From the NCBI GenBank assembly GCA_022478985.1, contig JAKSZP010009636.1, forward strand, positions 1 through 64,000: DNA of 64,000 nucleotides. The letters are read 5' to 3'. The stretch's first letter is position 1; each line of letters opens with the position of its first letter. Source of the stretch: Massospora cicadina. Lineage: Eukaryota; Entomophthoromycota; Entomophthoromycetes; Entomophthorales; Entomophthoraceae. Under the pieces are notes generated by a model. That model worked only from the letters and a program-made list of their open reading frames with translations. It had not been told where the DNA came from and searched no databases. Shown here one piece after another: positions 25,146 to 35,830 of this stretch. Position numbers and translations under genes: made by a program.

Positions 25146-28100
25146 AGCATCTTGGCGTTATCTTTGCTACTTCCAACTGGAAAGTACCCACCCTTCTTAT
25201 CTGTACCAAGTGGATAAAGATGTTTCATGATATGAGAGTTTTGATTCCCTTGACTTTACACCAGAATTTACAAAATCAATAAAATAAAAATTGAGTTTGA
25301 TTTGGCACCACATTTGTATGGTGCAGGTGGGATCATTGACAAAGGGCTGGTAGTGATGGCCTTGGATAATGGTGCACAACCTGTTTCTGAAATGAATATG
25401 GGGTCATTTGCAGCCCAAAACACGTTTTATAATGACATTTCCTTATATAAAACTGAGCCCTATATCTTCTCTTATGTCTAATATATGGAACCCATTTCAG
25501 TGTACCAAATTACCCCTGAGAACCCACGCTTGACCACAACCATGATCCGTAGAACATAAAAGATGGAGGAGTTACTTCTTCAATATAAAAATGTTTATGC
25601 AATTTCTGAAGATATGGTGGGATATGTGACCTCAGTAGTAAGAGTGGCCAACTATCCCTCTCCATTCTATGATGCAGAAACATACCCTGGAGGCATACTT
25701 ATGCCTAAAGAAAATTATTATGGTGAAGCGTTGGCGTTGTCTGCTATAAATAAAGACCATTCTGGATCTTTTTTGTTAACTACTATCCTTCCATCCCCTT
25801 GAAGAAAATAAGCACAACTATTTTGGTGGATACAGAAGCCTCTGAGAATTTTATTGGTAAAGACCTAGTTAAATACCTTGAGTTAAGTTACTTGCCAGGT
25901 GGTATGGTTAGGGGAGAGCTTCCCAAGGTATTCCCATGCTTAAAATTATGGGGTTAATGGATTATCAAGTTGGCAAATATCATTTGTCTGACTGCTTTTA
26001 AGCAAAAAAAACCACTTGTATCTCATCATTTTAGGTGTGGAATGGTGGAGAAAGTTTGACGTCAGAGCTAACTTGAAAGACAATACTTTGTCCTTAACTT
26101 TGAAGAATGGTTGCAAGTTAGTTGTCCCTTTGGCTGAAGCAAACTTTCAAGGTGACTTGCCCTACTGGCCCAATATCCACACACTCAGTCTTGCTTCATT
26201 GCTGGAGCTCTCTTTGGAGGTTCCCTTACCTTTCTGTTTGGAGGGGTCAGAAGCTTTATTTGATGTGGCTTCAGACAATGTACTACCAGATCATTCATAA
26301 TTTAATTACAAGTTCAAGCTCACTGTTGATCTGGTACATATATCCTCCCCAATTTTCCCTTTAACTGTATAGAGGAAGCAGCCTTAGATGTGTGGGTTAA
26401 AAAACAGTTAGCCAAAGGTGCAATTTCCCAACAAACCTTCCATGTATGTTCACCATTTCTCTTTATAGAGAAGGCCTATGATACCTTACAACCATGCATA
26501 GATTATGGGAATCTCAACAACGTCACAATACCATAATTACATCCTATTTCACTGGACTTACATATTACACGCTATATGGATAAGGCTATAGTTTTCACCA
26601 AATTGGATTGTTTAAACTTGTTCAATCAGATCCGTGTCAAGAAGGGCCAGGAGTGGCTGACTTCATTCCATACCAGAAAAGGAATTTTCCAATTTCTGGT
26701 TATGCCCTTTGGGCTTAAAAAATGCCCCTGTTATCTTTCAACGCTGTATTGATGCAGCTTTGGGTACTTGGTGGGTGTATGCGCAGTACCCTACATGGAT
26801 ATTATCCTTGTATTTTCCCCTGACATTTATTCCCATACATTACACCTTTGGCAGGTGGTGGAGCTTTTGAGGGCAGTTGACCTTACGTTAAAATTAAGTA
26901 AATTTGAAATCTGCAAGTCCCAGTTCACCTTCTTGGGCAACGTCATGTTTGACCAAGGGCACATGATAAGTTCAGACATGGAGAAGGCAAATTTGTGAGT
27001 GGCCTAATACAACTTCAGTTAAGCAATTGGAGAGTTTTTGTGAATGTGTATGTTCCTTGAGAAATTCACACTAAATCTTTCTGAAGTGGTGGCACCCTTG
27101 TATAAAAAGAGTGGTCAAAAGTGCTCCAGTGGTCCCCAATTTTGCAGGATGCCTTCCAAGCGGTAAAGTGTACTCTGCTATCCACATCCGTTCTTTACCA
27201 TGTCAACCCTAATAAAGGATTCATTGTTGCTTCTAATGCCTCTAACTTCGCCATAGTGGCGGCCCTATTATAAGTAGGCAAAGATGGAATTGAGCATCTG
27301 GTGGGATAATTTTCCAAGAAAATGTCTCTTTCAGAGTTAGATTACGCCACCTATGATAAAGAGTTACTAGCAGCGGTTGCAGCGCTGACTTATTGGCATA
27401 ATCACTTGACTGGCTTATCCCAACCCTTCCACATATGTACATACCACCGCGCCTTTCTGTACTACCGCGCACCTCATGTCTTGACCTCACAGAATACCCG
27501 CTGGCATAAGACCTTAGCCAAATTTTTGTTTTCCTGTGAGTTTGCCAAGGGCAAGGAGAATGGTTTGGTGGATGCTTTGAGCCACAACCCTGCACTAGCT
27601 CCTGATCCTAAGGAGGAGGTAGATGTGCATAATACCCATTTGATGATACCACCAGGTAAATTTGTATCACAAATTCCCTCTCTCTTGGCCCATGGGCCAG
27701 CGCTTGCTCCTCTGGAGAATGCGGAGGAGTATGGTATGTTCAGAAAGGTAGTCCTCTCAACCTTTGCCATCTGAATATGCTATGGTCTATAATAAGAGCG
27801 CGTTGAATGAGGAGGGTATTACCAGGGATTATCATGTAAAGGATGAGATGGTGTGATTTCTGGGACGCTTATGGGTTCCTGCTAGACCACTTCACCTGGA
27901 AATCATTCAAGACCATCATGACAGAATCACCTTTGGTCATCCTGGGAAGGCAAAGACTCTAGAGCAAATTTGCCGCACTTACAATTGGAAGGGGTTAGCC
28001 ACACAGGTGGGCAGGTATTGTAAAGAGTGCCTGGTATGCAAATAAATGAAACCAAATTGCAAGCACTAGTGGGGCTTTTAATACCAGTTCAAAAGGCTGA

Positions 28101-29258
28101 AGGGCCTTGGTCTTCTCTATCAGTTAATTTTATTGTGGAATTGCCTGTATCTGATAGCTACAATGCCATCAGGGTGGTGGACCGTTTTACAAAGTTCGCC
28201 CAATTTGTTCTTTGCAGAACCACAGTCACCATGATGGAGATGGCTAGGCTCTTTGTCACTTATGTTTTTGCTCTTATTGGGGCCCCTCAAGAAATGAATT
28301 AGAAATTGTGGACCCCAGTTTACCTCCGTCTTTTGGGAAGAGTTATATAAGTCTCTGCAAATAAATCCATGCATCTAACTGCCTGTAACCCCCAATCAGA
28401 TGGGAAGACTAAACGAGTGAACCAGTGCCTCAAACAGTTCTTGTGGTGTTACACTGCCGCAGATCATTCAGATCGGGTTCCCCATCTCCCCCTGACCCAA
28501 TTCAGTTATAACAACTCCCAACATGCATCAATCAGTCGTTCCCCCTTCTTTGCCAACTTTGGTTTCAATCCCGTCTTCAACATGGAGCCCAGTTGTGGAT
28601 CCAAGGTGGAAGCGGTGGTGGACTTTTCAAAAATGATCAAGAAAGTACACCAAGGAGTGAGCATGAATTTAGATGCGGCCATGAAGGCTTACAAGGAGTA
28701 TACTGATGGTAAGAGATGGGTTGGACCTGCATACAAGGAAGGAGATCTCATGATGCTGGATGCTAAAAACATCTATATCAAGCAACCATGTAAAAAACTG
28801 GGACTAAAGAGGAAGGGGCATACTGCATTGTCAAAAAGTGGGCCACACCTTGTACCACTTGGATCTTTCCCCCTCGTTTTAAATCTTTTCAGTATTCCAT
28901 GAAAGCAATCTCACGTTATTTGATGGTCCCCCACCAGAGACTCCTGAAGCTTATCTCATGATTGGGGCGCCAGAGTGGGAAGTGGAAGAGATAGTAACCT
29001 CCTATCAGGTAAGAATGAGACTTTAGTATCTTGTATCCTGGGAGGGATTTGGCACAGCGGAGAACAGTTGGGCTCCAGCGCAGGACTATGTCCATGCTTA
29101 AGGCTTGATTGGAAATTTCATGAGCTTTTCCCTGAGGCTGCAGGTTCCAGTCCAAGCAAGCCGTCACTGCCATGAAGTTGGCCCCAGCCCACAAAAACTT
29201 TTCTTTGGCAAATGCCCCATAGGGGGGATGGAGCCCAAAAAAAAAGAGGAGAAGGTAA
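25141..29258 (+). pseudogene. pol: G2 leader and pol: protease to chromodomain (broken)
   Basis: Leader protein 25,345-25,800 (VVMALDNG, GYVTSVVRVANYPSPFYDAE). Protease about 25,825 reads LVDTEASENF, so the Gly of DTGAS is Glu. The retropepsin-end motif VEWWRKFDVRANLKDN is about 26,036. RT 26,330-27,000 has active box YMDI (about 26,792-26,803) followed by ILVFSPD. RNase H 27,225-27,590 (ASNASNFAIVAALL, LDYATYDKELLAAVAALTYW). Integrase about 27,930-28,700 (GRYCKECLVCK, MHLTACNPQSDGKTKRVNQC). GPY/F-like region 28,720-28,830. Degenerate chromodomain 28,965-29,100 (APEWEVEEIVTSYQ). Multiple stops. Note that the two catalytic sites examined are both mutated. Confidence 0.88.
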
Positions 29259-30155
29259 TGTCAAGTTCACATGACTATATTGAAGGGGTCAATTGCCAGG
29301 ACAAGGCTGGGCGCCAATAGTCAAAGAAGGTTAAGCTTCAGGATCTTCCTGACTTGAGGCACACATTGGACCAACGCTGGGTACAGGCCAGGTATGCCCA
29401 GGTTGATTCAGAGGAAGTGCAATCTGCCCAGACATGTACAATGGCCATAGCATTAAAACGGACATGCTACCACCTAAATTACAATGGCTCAATAAGGTTA
29501 ATCAGTAAACATGGGGTTCAAAACCCGTTCAATTTATGAAATTTTTAACTTGGGTCAAACTCAATTACAATCAATCATATGAGTTAGGTCAAATACAAAG
29601 TAAATTACCTGGTCAGATGGAAGCGTGCACTTATTGGTGCACCAGGACTTAGTACCACTTTCTCCAATTGATGATTCTCCCAAGTTGACTTAAATATGTT
29701 TGCTCAAGACCAACCTTTCTCATTGGTAATCTTTCTTTTATTATACCCTTTGTTAGTTTAACATTTTTCTTATGTTAACTTGGGAGAACCTGTGTATGAA
29801 CCTCTTTGAGGAGGTCTCACGCAAAGTTAGCCATGTTATTTGTACAAATTTCACCCTCTCATCTCGTGCACAGCTTATCTTCTTGGGTCCCCTCCAGACC
29901 AAAGCAACCTTACACTCCTGCATAGAAAATTGCTTGTATATAAACTCCTCTTTGGGTTCACTCAAGTCTTGTTGTTTGTATGATTTCTATTACTCTACTC
30001 AATGCTGAACACCCTCACCTTATGTTACTTTAGCTCAAGCACCATCTGCGGGGCCATCTTTCATTTAATACTGATGACTAGTTCCCTTGCGTTGGTCCTG
30101 TGCACCGTGTACCACCACACTGGGAACTGGAGAGCTATAAACACTCTCCTGACTA
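29259..30155 (+). repeat. 3' LTR of G2
   Basis: Starts TGTCAAGTTCACATGAC after the internal AGGTAA and ends around CACTCTCCTGACTA. Length is about 897 bp. The Pol-tail frame is recognisable but broken (DKAGRQ, then LPDLRHTLDQRWVQARYAQV at 29,346-29,405). The exact last bases are uncertain. Confidence 0.78.
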
Positions 30156-30465
30156 GAATATTCCACAATGACCCATGATTTGGCAGTTGGCATCAAACTA
30201 AAATTCTGTCAGACCCAAACAATCATTATTTAAATAGCCAACATCCTTGGCATTAGTTGCCGGTGTTGACCTTTATATAACATTACTATTGGGTATTATT
30301 CCTGATACTTCAAAAGTGCTCAACCCACCTGAATGGGGAGCACCAATTGGTAAATATAACATTAAAACAACACCAAACTAGGAGATTAGCTGGCAATCAT
30401 ACCTGATTAACTGACACCCCTAATTCTGATATTATTGGGAGCAATCCATCTGATTTATTTTCTAA
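30156..30465 (-). repeat. Possible LTR fragment of another LTR element
   Basis: On the minus strand GTGGAGGGAA (purine-rich, polypurine-tract-like, about 30,466-30,475) precedes TGTTAGAAAATAAATCAG, a plausible LTR start. The LTR would then be cut by the G2 insertion at 30,155. The other half was not identified with certainty, so this is a tentative boundary. Confidence 0.35.
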
Positions 30466-32650
30466 CATTCCCTCCACTTAACCAGATGGTATTCCTTCAG
30501 CATGACCCACCCTAATGGTGGGCCAAAAACACCCTGGCGCCCCTTTCAAGGAGCTTCAGGTCCAAACCAGTGGCTTTCGCCACATCCTAACTTGTCCTCC
30601 AACTACTCAAGCAGCCCATCAGTGAAGCCTTTGTAGTGAGCACCAATTTCAGAAAATCGCTTTTCTGACAACATTGGGCTCCGCTAGTGAGCCAGGCCAA
30701 CCAGTATGGAGACTGTCTGAACTTTGCTGTTTTGCCTTCATAGGCATACCAACCCCCTACAATTCCACGTTTAACCTGCTAACCCAGTATACCAACGACT
30801 TCCCCTTAGCCCCATAGTCCTTCTTGGGAGTGCACTGGTGGTCCTCTGCCCCCTTCCTGGGCGGCCTGACCCCTTGCTCCTTCTCCCTCATGATTAATCG
30901 CCAGCCCCTCTTGGGTGTACCCCATCAAGTCCATCCCCCATCCTGGGAAGCTATGGCTGGGCCCTTGCTTGCAAGCAGATAGATGCAAAACATGGTCAGG
31001 GGGAACTTGAGTGAAGGCAGAGGTAGAATGTTCAACGTCTACTCCACTTAATAATTTTCCAATAAGGATAATTTCATCATCAGGGGCAACGAGTCAATTT
31101 TGTAAGGTTTGGTGTGGCATAACTGCAAAATATATCTATATTTTCTGCACTTGTAGCAGATGACCTGATTTCACAAGTTGCCTTATAAATTTTTCAAATA
31201 AATTTACTCAACCTTTAGGGTTGCCCCACTCTTTCTTTATTGGGGGAGTTTGCCTCATAACCCATAGGATCAGTGTTGGTGTTGCAAAAGCTCTTGTTGG
31301 GGGCATCGAAGGTGGCCCCATAAACACACAAAAATTTGACCATTTGAGCTGTTTTCATATTTGTGGTTAGCGTGGGGATCATGACTCAATTGAGCTCTAT
31401 ATGTTCTCTAAGTGCCAACTTCATGGCAGTGCAGGCGTCAAATTTGGTTAATGCTCCCACACTCATAAGTATCTGTGCTTCCTGGTAGAAGTGACTGGTG
31501 AAGGCTTCAATAGACTTATCTCTTCAGAACTGATTGCTGAGAAACTCCTAATCCCAGTTTTAGAGGTGCTCTAGATTGCTAAACTCCCCTATGATTCCAA
31601 CCTTTGCTTCTACATAAATTTATTTGCTGGTAGTTAAATAGGGCAGTATGATATTCTGGCTTACCATGTTGAGGCAGTTTACTATAATACCTTATGGTGA
31701 TCCCCAAACCCCACCATGGCCATTTCAAACAACTTAAAGAATGACGTGATAATGTTTCTTTAAACTCTGGAAATTTTGGATTTGGCCAAAATTACAGGGT
31801 CTCAGGGGGATTGCTGCCAATTTTTGACTGCTGGCTGGTGATTTTCCCAGAAGAGAAAGAGCGCCATATGGGGTAAACTGCCAGGGTTCTTTTCACCTTC
31901 TGTAAAGTTCCTCAACTAGACTCAGTGGAAATGTCATCCCCAGACAAGGAACTTTTCTTTAGAAAAACAGATCCACTGTTGGGATCTTCCTGACCGTGGC
32001 CAGTGTCCCCTTCTAGCTTGATTAAACGATTGATAATGGGTTTTTCCCACTTCATGTGAACATATTCCATGCCTTTAACTTTGGGTACTTCTGCTGTAGT
32101 TCCTACAGTTCCCTGATCAGCTGGCAGAGTTGGTTGGTATTGCTGTCTTTATTTTTTACTAACAGCATGGCTTGATCTTATACCCCAATCATATATGGGC
32201 TCTGCTTCATCATAATACCCTCAATTGTGGCACCTTGGCCTGTTAATTCTTTTTTTTTGCTTCTGTAATGTGAAATATAAAGCTTTAACTTCATGTCCCA
32301 ATAATTTGGTCCATATTCTATTAACCTTGGCTTGGTTGTTAGTCTTCATGTAATTGACTAATAGATGCAGTTTTGTGATTTCTTCCTTAACAATTTTATG
32401 CTTCTTGATGAGATAGTGGATAGACTCAAACATCTTAAAGCTGATTCCATTCCCACATATTTAGGTCTGCAACTTTGGGAGTTCTGCATTTTTCAACCTC
32501 AACTTGGCCACTACCCTTTTCGCTCACCAGTTCTCCACTAATTTTTCTTAACTCAATCACTTATGGACAACATCAACTCAGAACCCTCTTATAGTGAGCA
32601 CCACTTTTTGAGAAGTGGTCACTGCACTAGTTTGTGAGGGTTAATTCCTT
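30466..32650 (-). pseudogene. Degenerate gag region of a second LTR-retroelement family
   Basis: Minus strand. 32,433-32,221 is an open, coiled-coil-like stretch (KEEITKLHLLVNYMKTNNQ, RIWTKLLGHEVKALYFTLQK). Further on come the peptides GMEYVHMKWEKPIINRLIKL and, near 31,500-31,380, RDKSIEAFTSHFYQEAQIL and ACTAMKLALREHIEL, typical of a gag capsid. At about 31,155 CYKCRKYRYILQLC looks like a CCHC knuckle whose His is now Tyr. A proline/glycine-rich tail follows (30,988-30,806). A TGGTGCTCACTATAAGAG primer-site-like motif sits at about 32,590-32,610. Many stops. No pol follows, so either the pol was deleted or this is a gag-only derivative. Confidence 0.5.
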
Positions 32651-33571
32651 AACTTAATTTAAATTCCCTGTATGATGACAGAGGACACAATATAAGCTGA
32701 TAAGGGTTCAGTTAACATGAGACTGTTGTTCACTTAGTAGTTAGGCATTTATGTCTTATAATAATTAAAAGCTATTTACTAGTAAAATCTAGTATACAAA
32801 GAACAAGATACGTTAATAAAAATAATCTCATACACATATAGAATTTTGGCACCCTAGTGCCCTCCTGTTATAATTGTTGGCATTTGTTTCTGGAGAAATA
32901 GCTTTGTAATCTTTGACCTTCAGCTTCAAAATGTCATTGTTCAAAATTTTCTTTGACTCAATTTCACAGGCTAGGCAATCCTGCCTTTAAGCTGGTAAAC
33001 TATCTGGTACCATCCCCGACAATTTAGAAAACCTTATTCATCAAATTGATTTTAAATAGTAATCAGAGCTTCTTCCTCAGAAGCCTAAAATCATTGATAC
33101 TAGTAAATATATTGGGGAGCATCCTCAAGCAATTCACTTCTATTGAAACGCATTAGAAAAAGTTTAATATGATTAAATTTACAACAGGATTAGTTCCCCA
33201 AAGTGACAAATAATAGTGGAGATAGGGAGTATCAGCTTGGAGGATAAACTAGTGGAGCACTTTAATAGCAAACTATTCTGAATTTGTTAAACAAGGCACT
33301 TTGGCATTATATGTCATTCAATGCTATTTAAAGCAATGCCAATATTTATTTTACCATAAGCCCATCTAAGCTTCAATTAATAATAGATACAAATGAATAT
33401 ATTCCATGTTTGCCTTTATATATTAGCTCCAAAGGTCCAAGGTGAGGCTTCACATATATAAGGGAAAATCTTGACAGCTTTTTATTTAATACCACTATAT
33501 CAGAACTCAAATAAAAATTAATCAATAGGCAAAAAGGAAAGGTTGATAACACTAAAGTTATAATACATGTA
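32651..33571. other. AT-rich spacer, no feature seen
   Basis: No open frame of interest, terminal repeat or RNA gene recognised. Confidence 0.5.
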
Positions 33572-33588
33572 TATAAAACTAAATGTAA
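33572..33588. repeat. SINE target duplication, left
   Basis: TATAAAACTAAATGTAA, 17 bp, identical to 33,716-33,732. Confidence 0.92.
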
Positions 33589-33715
33589 AATATTTGAGGT
33601 GGGTCAACCTTGGGACAAATATACCACACCACGAATTTTTTCTAGCCAGTACAGGTTTCAAACTCAAAACCTGCACTAGGGTGAAGCAGTTTTACCTGCC
33701 AGGCTAACCACCCTT
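33589..33715 (-). mobile_element. tRNA-derived SINE, 127 bp
   Basis: The minus-strand head GGGTGGTTAGCCTGGCAGG contains an A-box (TAGCCTGGCAGG matches TRGCNNAGYNGG except one base). About 35 nt later AGTTTGAAACC resembles a B-box, so the head is a tRNA-like RNA polymerase III promoter. The last 27 bases (33,591-33,617) match the end of HAL-b (41,733-41,759) at 21 of 27 positions, including the terminal ACCTCAAATA. Perfect 17-bp duplications show insertion by target-primed reverse transcription. The SINE encodes no protein and most likely borrows the LINE machinery through the shared tail. Confidence 0.8.
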
Positions 33716-33732
33716 TATAAAACTAAATGTAA
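33716..33732. repeat. SINE target duplication, right
   Basis: Perfect copy of 33,572-33,588. Confidence 0.92.
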
Positions 33733-34994
33733 GAAGTATTTAAAAAGTGAATTATTTTGTATCAACAAAGTACTCAAACTATCTTAAAGCTTGTTATACT
33801 TTTACTTCTTTCAACAACATAATAATATGTGAATACTGGATAAAAAATTCAATGCAAACGGCATGCAACAAATCAGAGGCAGCAATTTCACTAGGAATAT
33901 AAAATCAGCCATTACACTACCTTCTTGTTACCTAAAGCCATTGATTGCTTTCAAAGATCCTTTATATTTGAAAACCAGAAAAGAAAGAAGATTTTCATGG
34001 AAATTATAAACCCTGAGAAAACTCTTTACTATCAGTAAAGGTATATTTGATAAGAAGAATTGGGGTCTATGGGCTGCAGCGCAGTATCTACAATACTAGT
34101 AATATAGATACCTATTTACATTGTGACTTATTAGTAGTTTCTTTTCACAATAAAGAAATACACTTTCCCAAAGGAACTACCGGATGGTTATCAATATATT
34201 TGATTCAGCAATTATTCTAGCTCACCAAGATATAAATAGACTTACAACAACTTTTCTTTAGAATTTCTAGTGAACTATTGGTATTTCAGATTCTTTATAT
34301 GCCATTGCCATGTAGGAGTCTATAATCATTGAAGCATGAATAATTATACATGTCAAGAAATAAATTATTAAATAGTGGTCAAGCTTTGTAACCTCTCTTA
34401 GAAAAAAAGTAAAATAATTTAGTTAATAAAATAACAAATTTAGCTTTATTTGAAGTAAACTACATAATTAACTATGAGAAGATCATAGTCAGAAAATAAA
34501 TTACAAACTTGATTTTTCAGAAATCATAGGCTTATGGAAGTTTTTACATTGATCACCATCTGATACATATTATGCAGTTAAAAATGGCAACTCAAATGGC
34601 ACATAAATATGTGAAATAGTTTGTTTGATAAATTTATATAACATGCTATAACACAATAAGAATCTAAAGGCCAGAAAGTCTGTCATGACTTCACATTTTA
34701 TTAAAAAAAACTGCTAAAGCCTGTTTGTCCTGGCTATATTTTAAAAACTACTACTTTATATTTATTATGACTGGGTTTTTTTCAGGATGTCAAAAATTCT
34801 ATATAAAAATAGGCCACCAGATCATATTAATTATTATTCATTTAAGTTAAATGCTATATATTTTAAAGCTTTGAGATCAACTATAGTGTTATATTCATTA
34901 TTCATCAATAGTTGATTCAATATCTTGTATGATATTTATATTAACACTTGCCTTCATGAATTACCATAAGAGAATAATCAACTCAAGATTACAA
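33733..34994. other. AT-rich spacer, no feature seen
   Basis: Strongly AT-rich, with no frame above background length and no repeat structure that I could recognise. Confidence 0.5.
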
Positions 34995-35830
34995 TTGTTG
35001 GAATCCAGCCAATGCTTGCTCGCTGGTGCTTGACACCTGCTGGATTCCACCAATTTTTGGAAATAAATTGAAATAAAAGACACTAATATAAATTTGAATT
35101 TTTATAAATTTTATTATTAGTGCAATAGTAGTAAAAAATGACCCACCTTGACATATGACCATTTAGTATTTAAAGTATATTGAGGGTCAAGGGGAATTTG
35201 AGGATATGTTCAGAATAGCTTAGCCTAGTCCAAATTAGGAAATATGGGGAATAGCATATCACAACTCGGATACTTGCTTCAGAGCAGTGGAATGATGGAA
35301 GGGGAATTCTGATTGGTCAACACATACCCATGAGGTAGCAATTTTATAAACTTAAACCAAATTTCATTTGAGAAATTTCTTTCACCTTGGGGGACCCTGC
35401 CAAGCGTGTAAAAAGAGGGGTCCCACATAGGTGCATTTAAGGAATTTGTTGTAGTTGGGGAGTGCCTTCTGATGATTGCCTCAAAGTCCATTGAGTGGAT
35501 GGAGTAATCCAACTGTTCAATTTTGTGTTGGGTGCCTGAAGAGGTTTTGAAATATTATTATCCCAATTAACAGAGTTCCACTGAGAATTGGCTGGGGTCT
35601 TTTGGCTGATATCTTTGATAACATTGTTTTCATTATTGAAATTGCTCTTAATATCCTCAGATAATTGCAAATGGCTGCCATTTTCCCTTTTTCAGCTGAA
35701 ATCAGCCTAAAGCATTCTTCTTTTTCAGCTGTGAGAGCAAATATCCAACAACAATTATGCAGATGCATGGTGGCTCCCCCTTTTGGGTTGGGCACCAATA
35801 GTGCAAAAAAATCAAAATTATGCATAATGA
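34995..35830 (-). mobile_element. Family F repeat, copy F1
   Basis: Related to F2 (44,165-44,900) along its length. Shared blocks include CAACACATACCCATGAGGTA / CAATACATACCCATGGGGTA and a CTTGGGGGACCC / CCTGGGGGACCCC stretch. The low-coordinate end is a hairpin: TGGAATCCAG (about 34,999-35,008) and CTGGATTCCA (about 35,039-35,048), perfect inverted repeats around a GCTCGCTGGTG core that F2 also keeps. On the minus strand near 35,785 TTGGTGCCCAACCC looks like a tRNA primer-binding site ahead of an ATG. That would make F a gag-like remnant of an LTR element. The family is not identified. Confidence 0.55.
35279..35825 (-). pseudogene. Family F protein remnant (unknown function)
   Basis: Overlapping minus-strand frames 35,670-35,437 (IKDISQKTPANSQWNSVNW) and 35,512-35,279 (RVPQGERNFSNEIWFKFIKL then LPHGYVLTNQNSP). 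The same text is found in F2 (DNIGQKTLANFWWNP, LKFIKLLPHGYVLT) and more distantly in F3 at 63,177-63,560 (EKTLVDSRWNPNNWKRTI, LPQGKRMLPINDW). Conserved features are a KT-x-(A/V)-(N/D)-S-x-WNP-x-x-W block and a PQG block. I do not recognise the domain. Presence in three repeats points to a transposon protein, not a host gene. Confidence 0.5.

Larger units (their letters stand above)
12015..30155 (+). mobile_element. Ty3/gypsy chromovirus G2, split by nested G1
   Basis: LTRs at 12,015-12,908 and 29,259-30,155 flank an internal region in two pieces, 12,909-13,046 and 25,141-29,258. Removing G1 (13,047-25,140) rejoins the leader. The joined text GGTTGGAGCAT then lines up with the uninterrupted G4 leader (about 60,960-60,980, minus strand), which independently confirms the nesting. 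Order after rejoining: 5' LTR, primer-binding site, short leader ORF, protease, RT, RNase H, integrase, chromodomain, 3' LTR. A 5-bp target duplication is uncertain (GCGTA left, GAATA right). Confidence 0.88.

Noticed and set aside
33645..33715. A functional tRNA gene
   Set aside because: The A-box is good but the B-box and the cloverleaf pairing are weak, and it is flanked by target duplications and followed by a LINE-like tail; a SINE explains it better.
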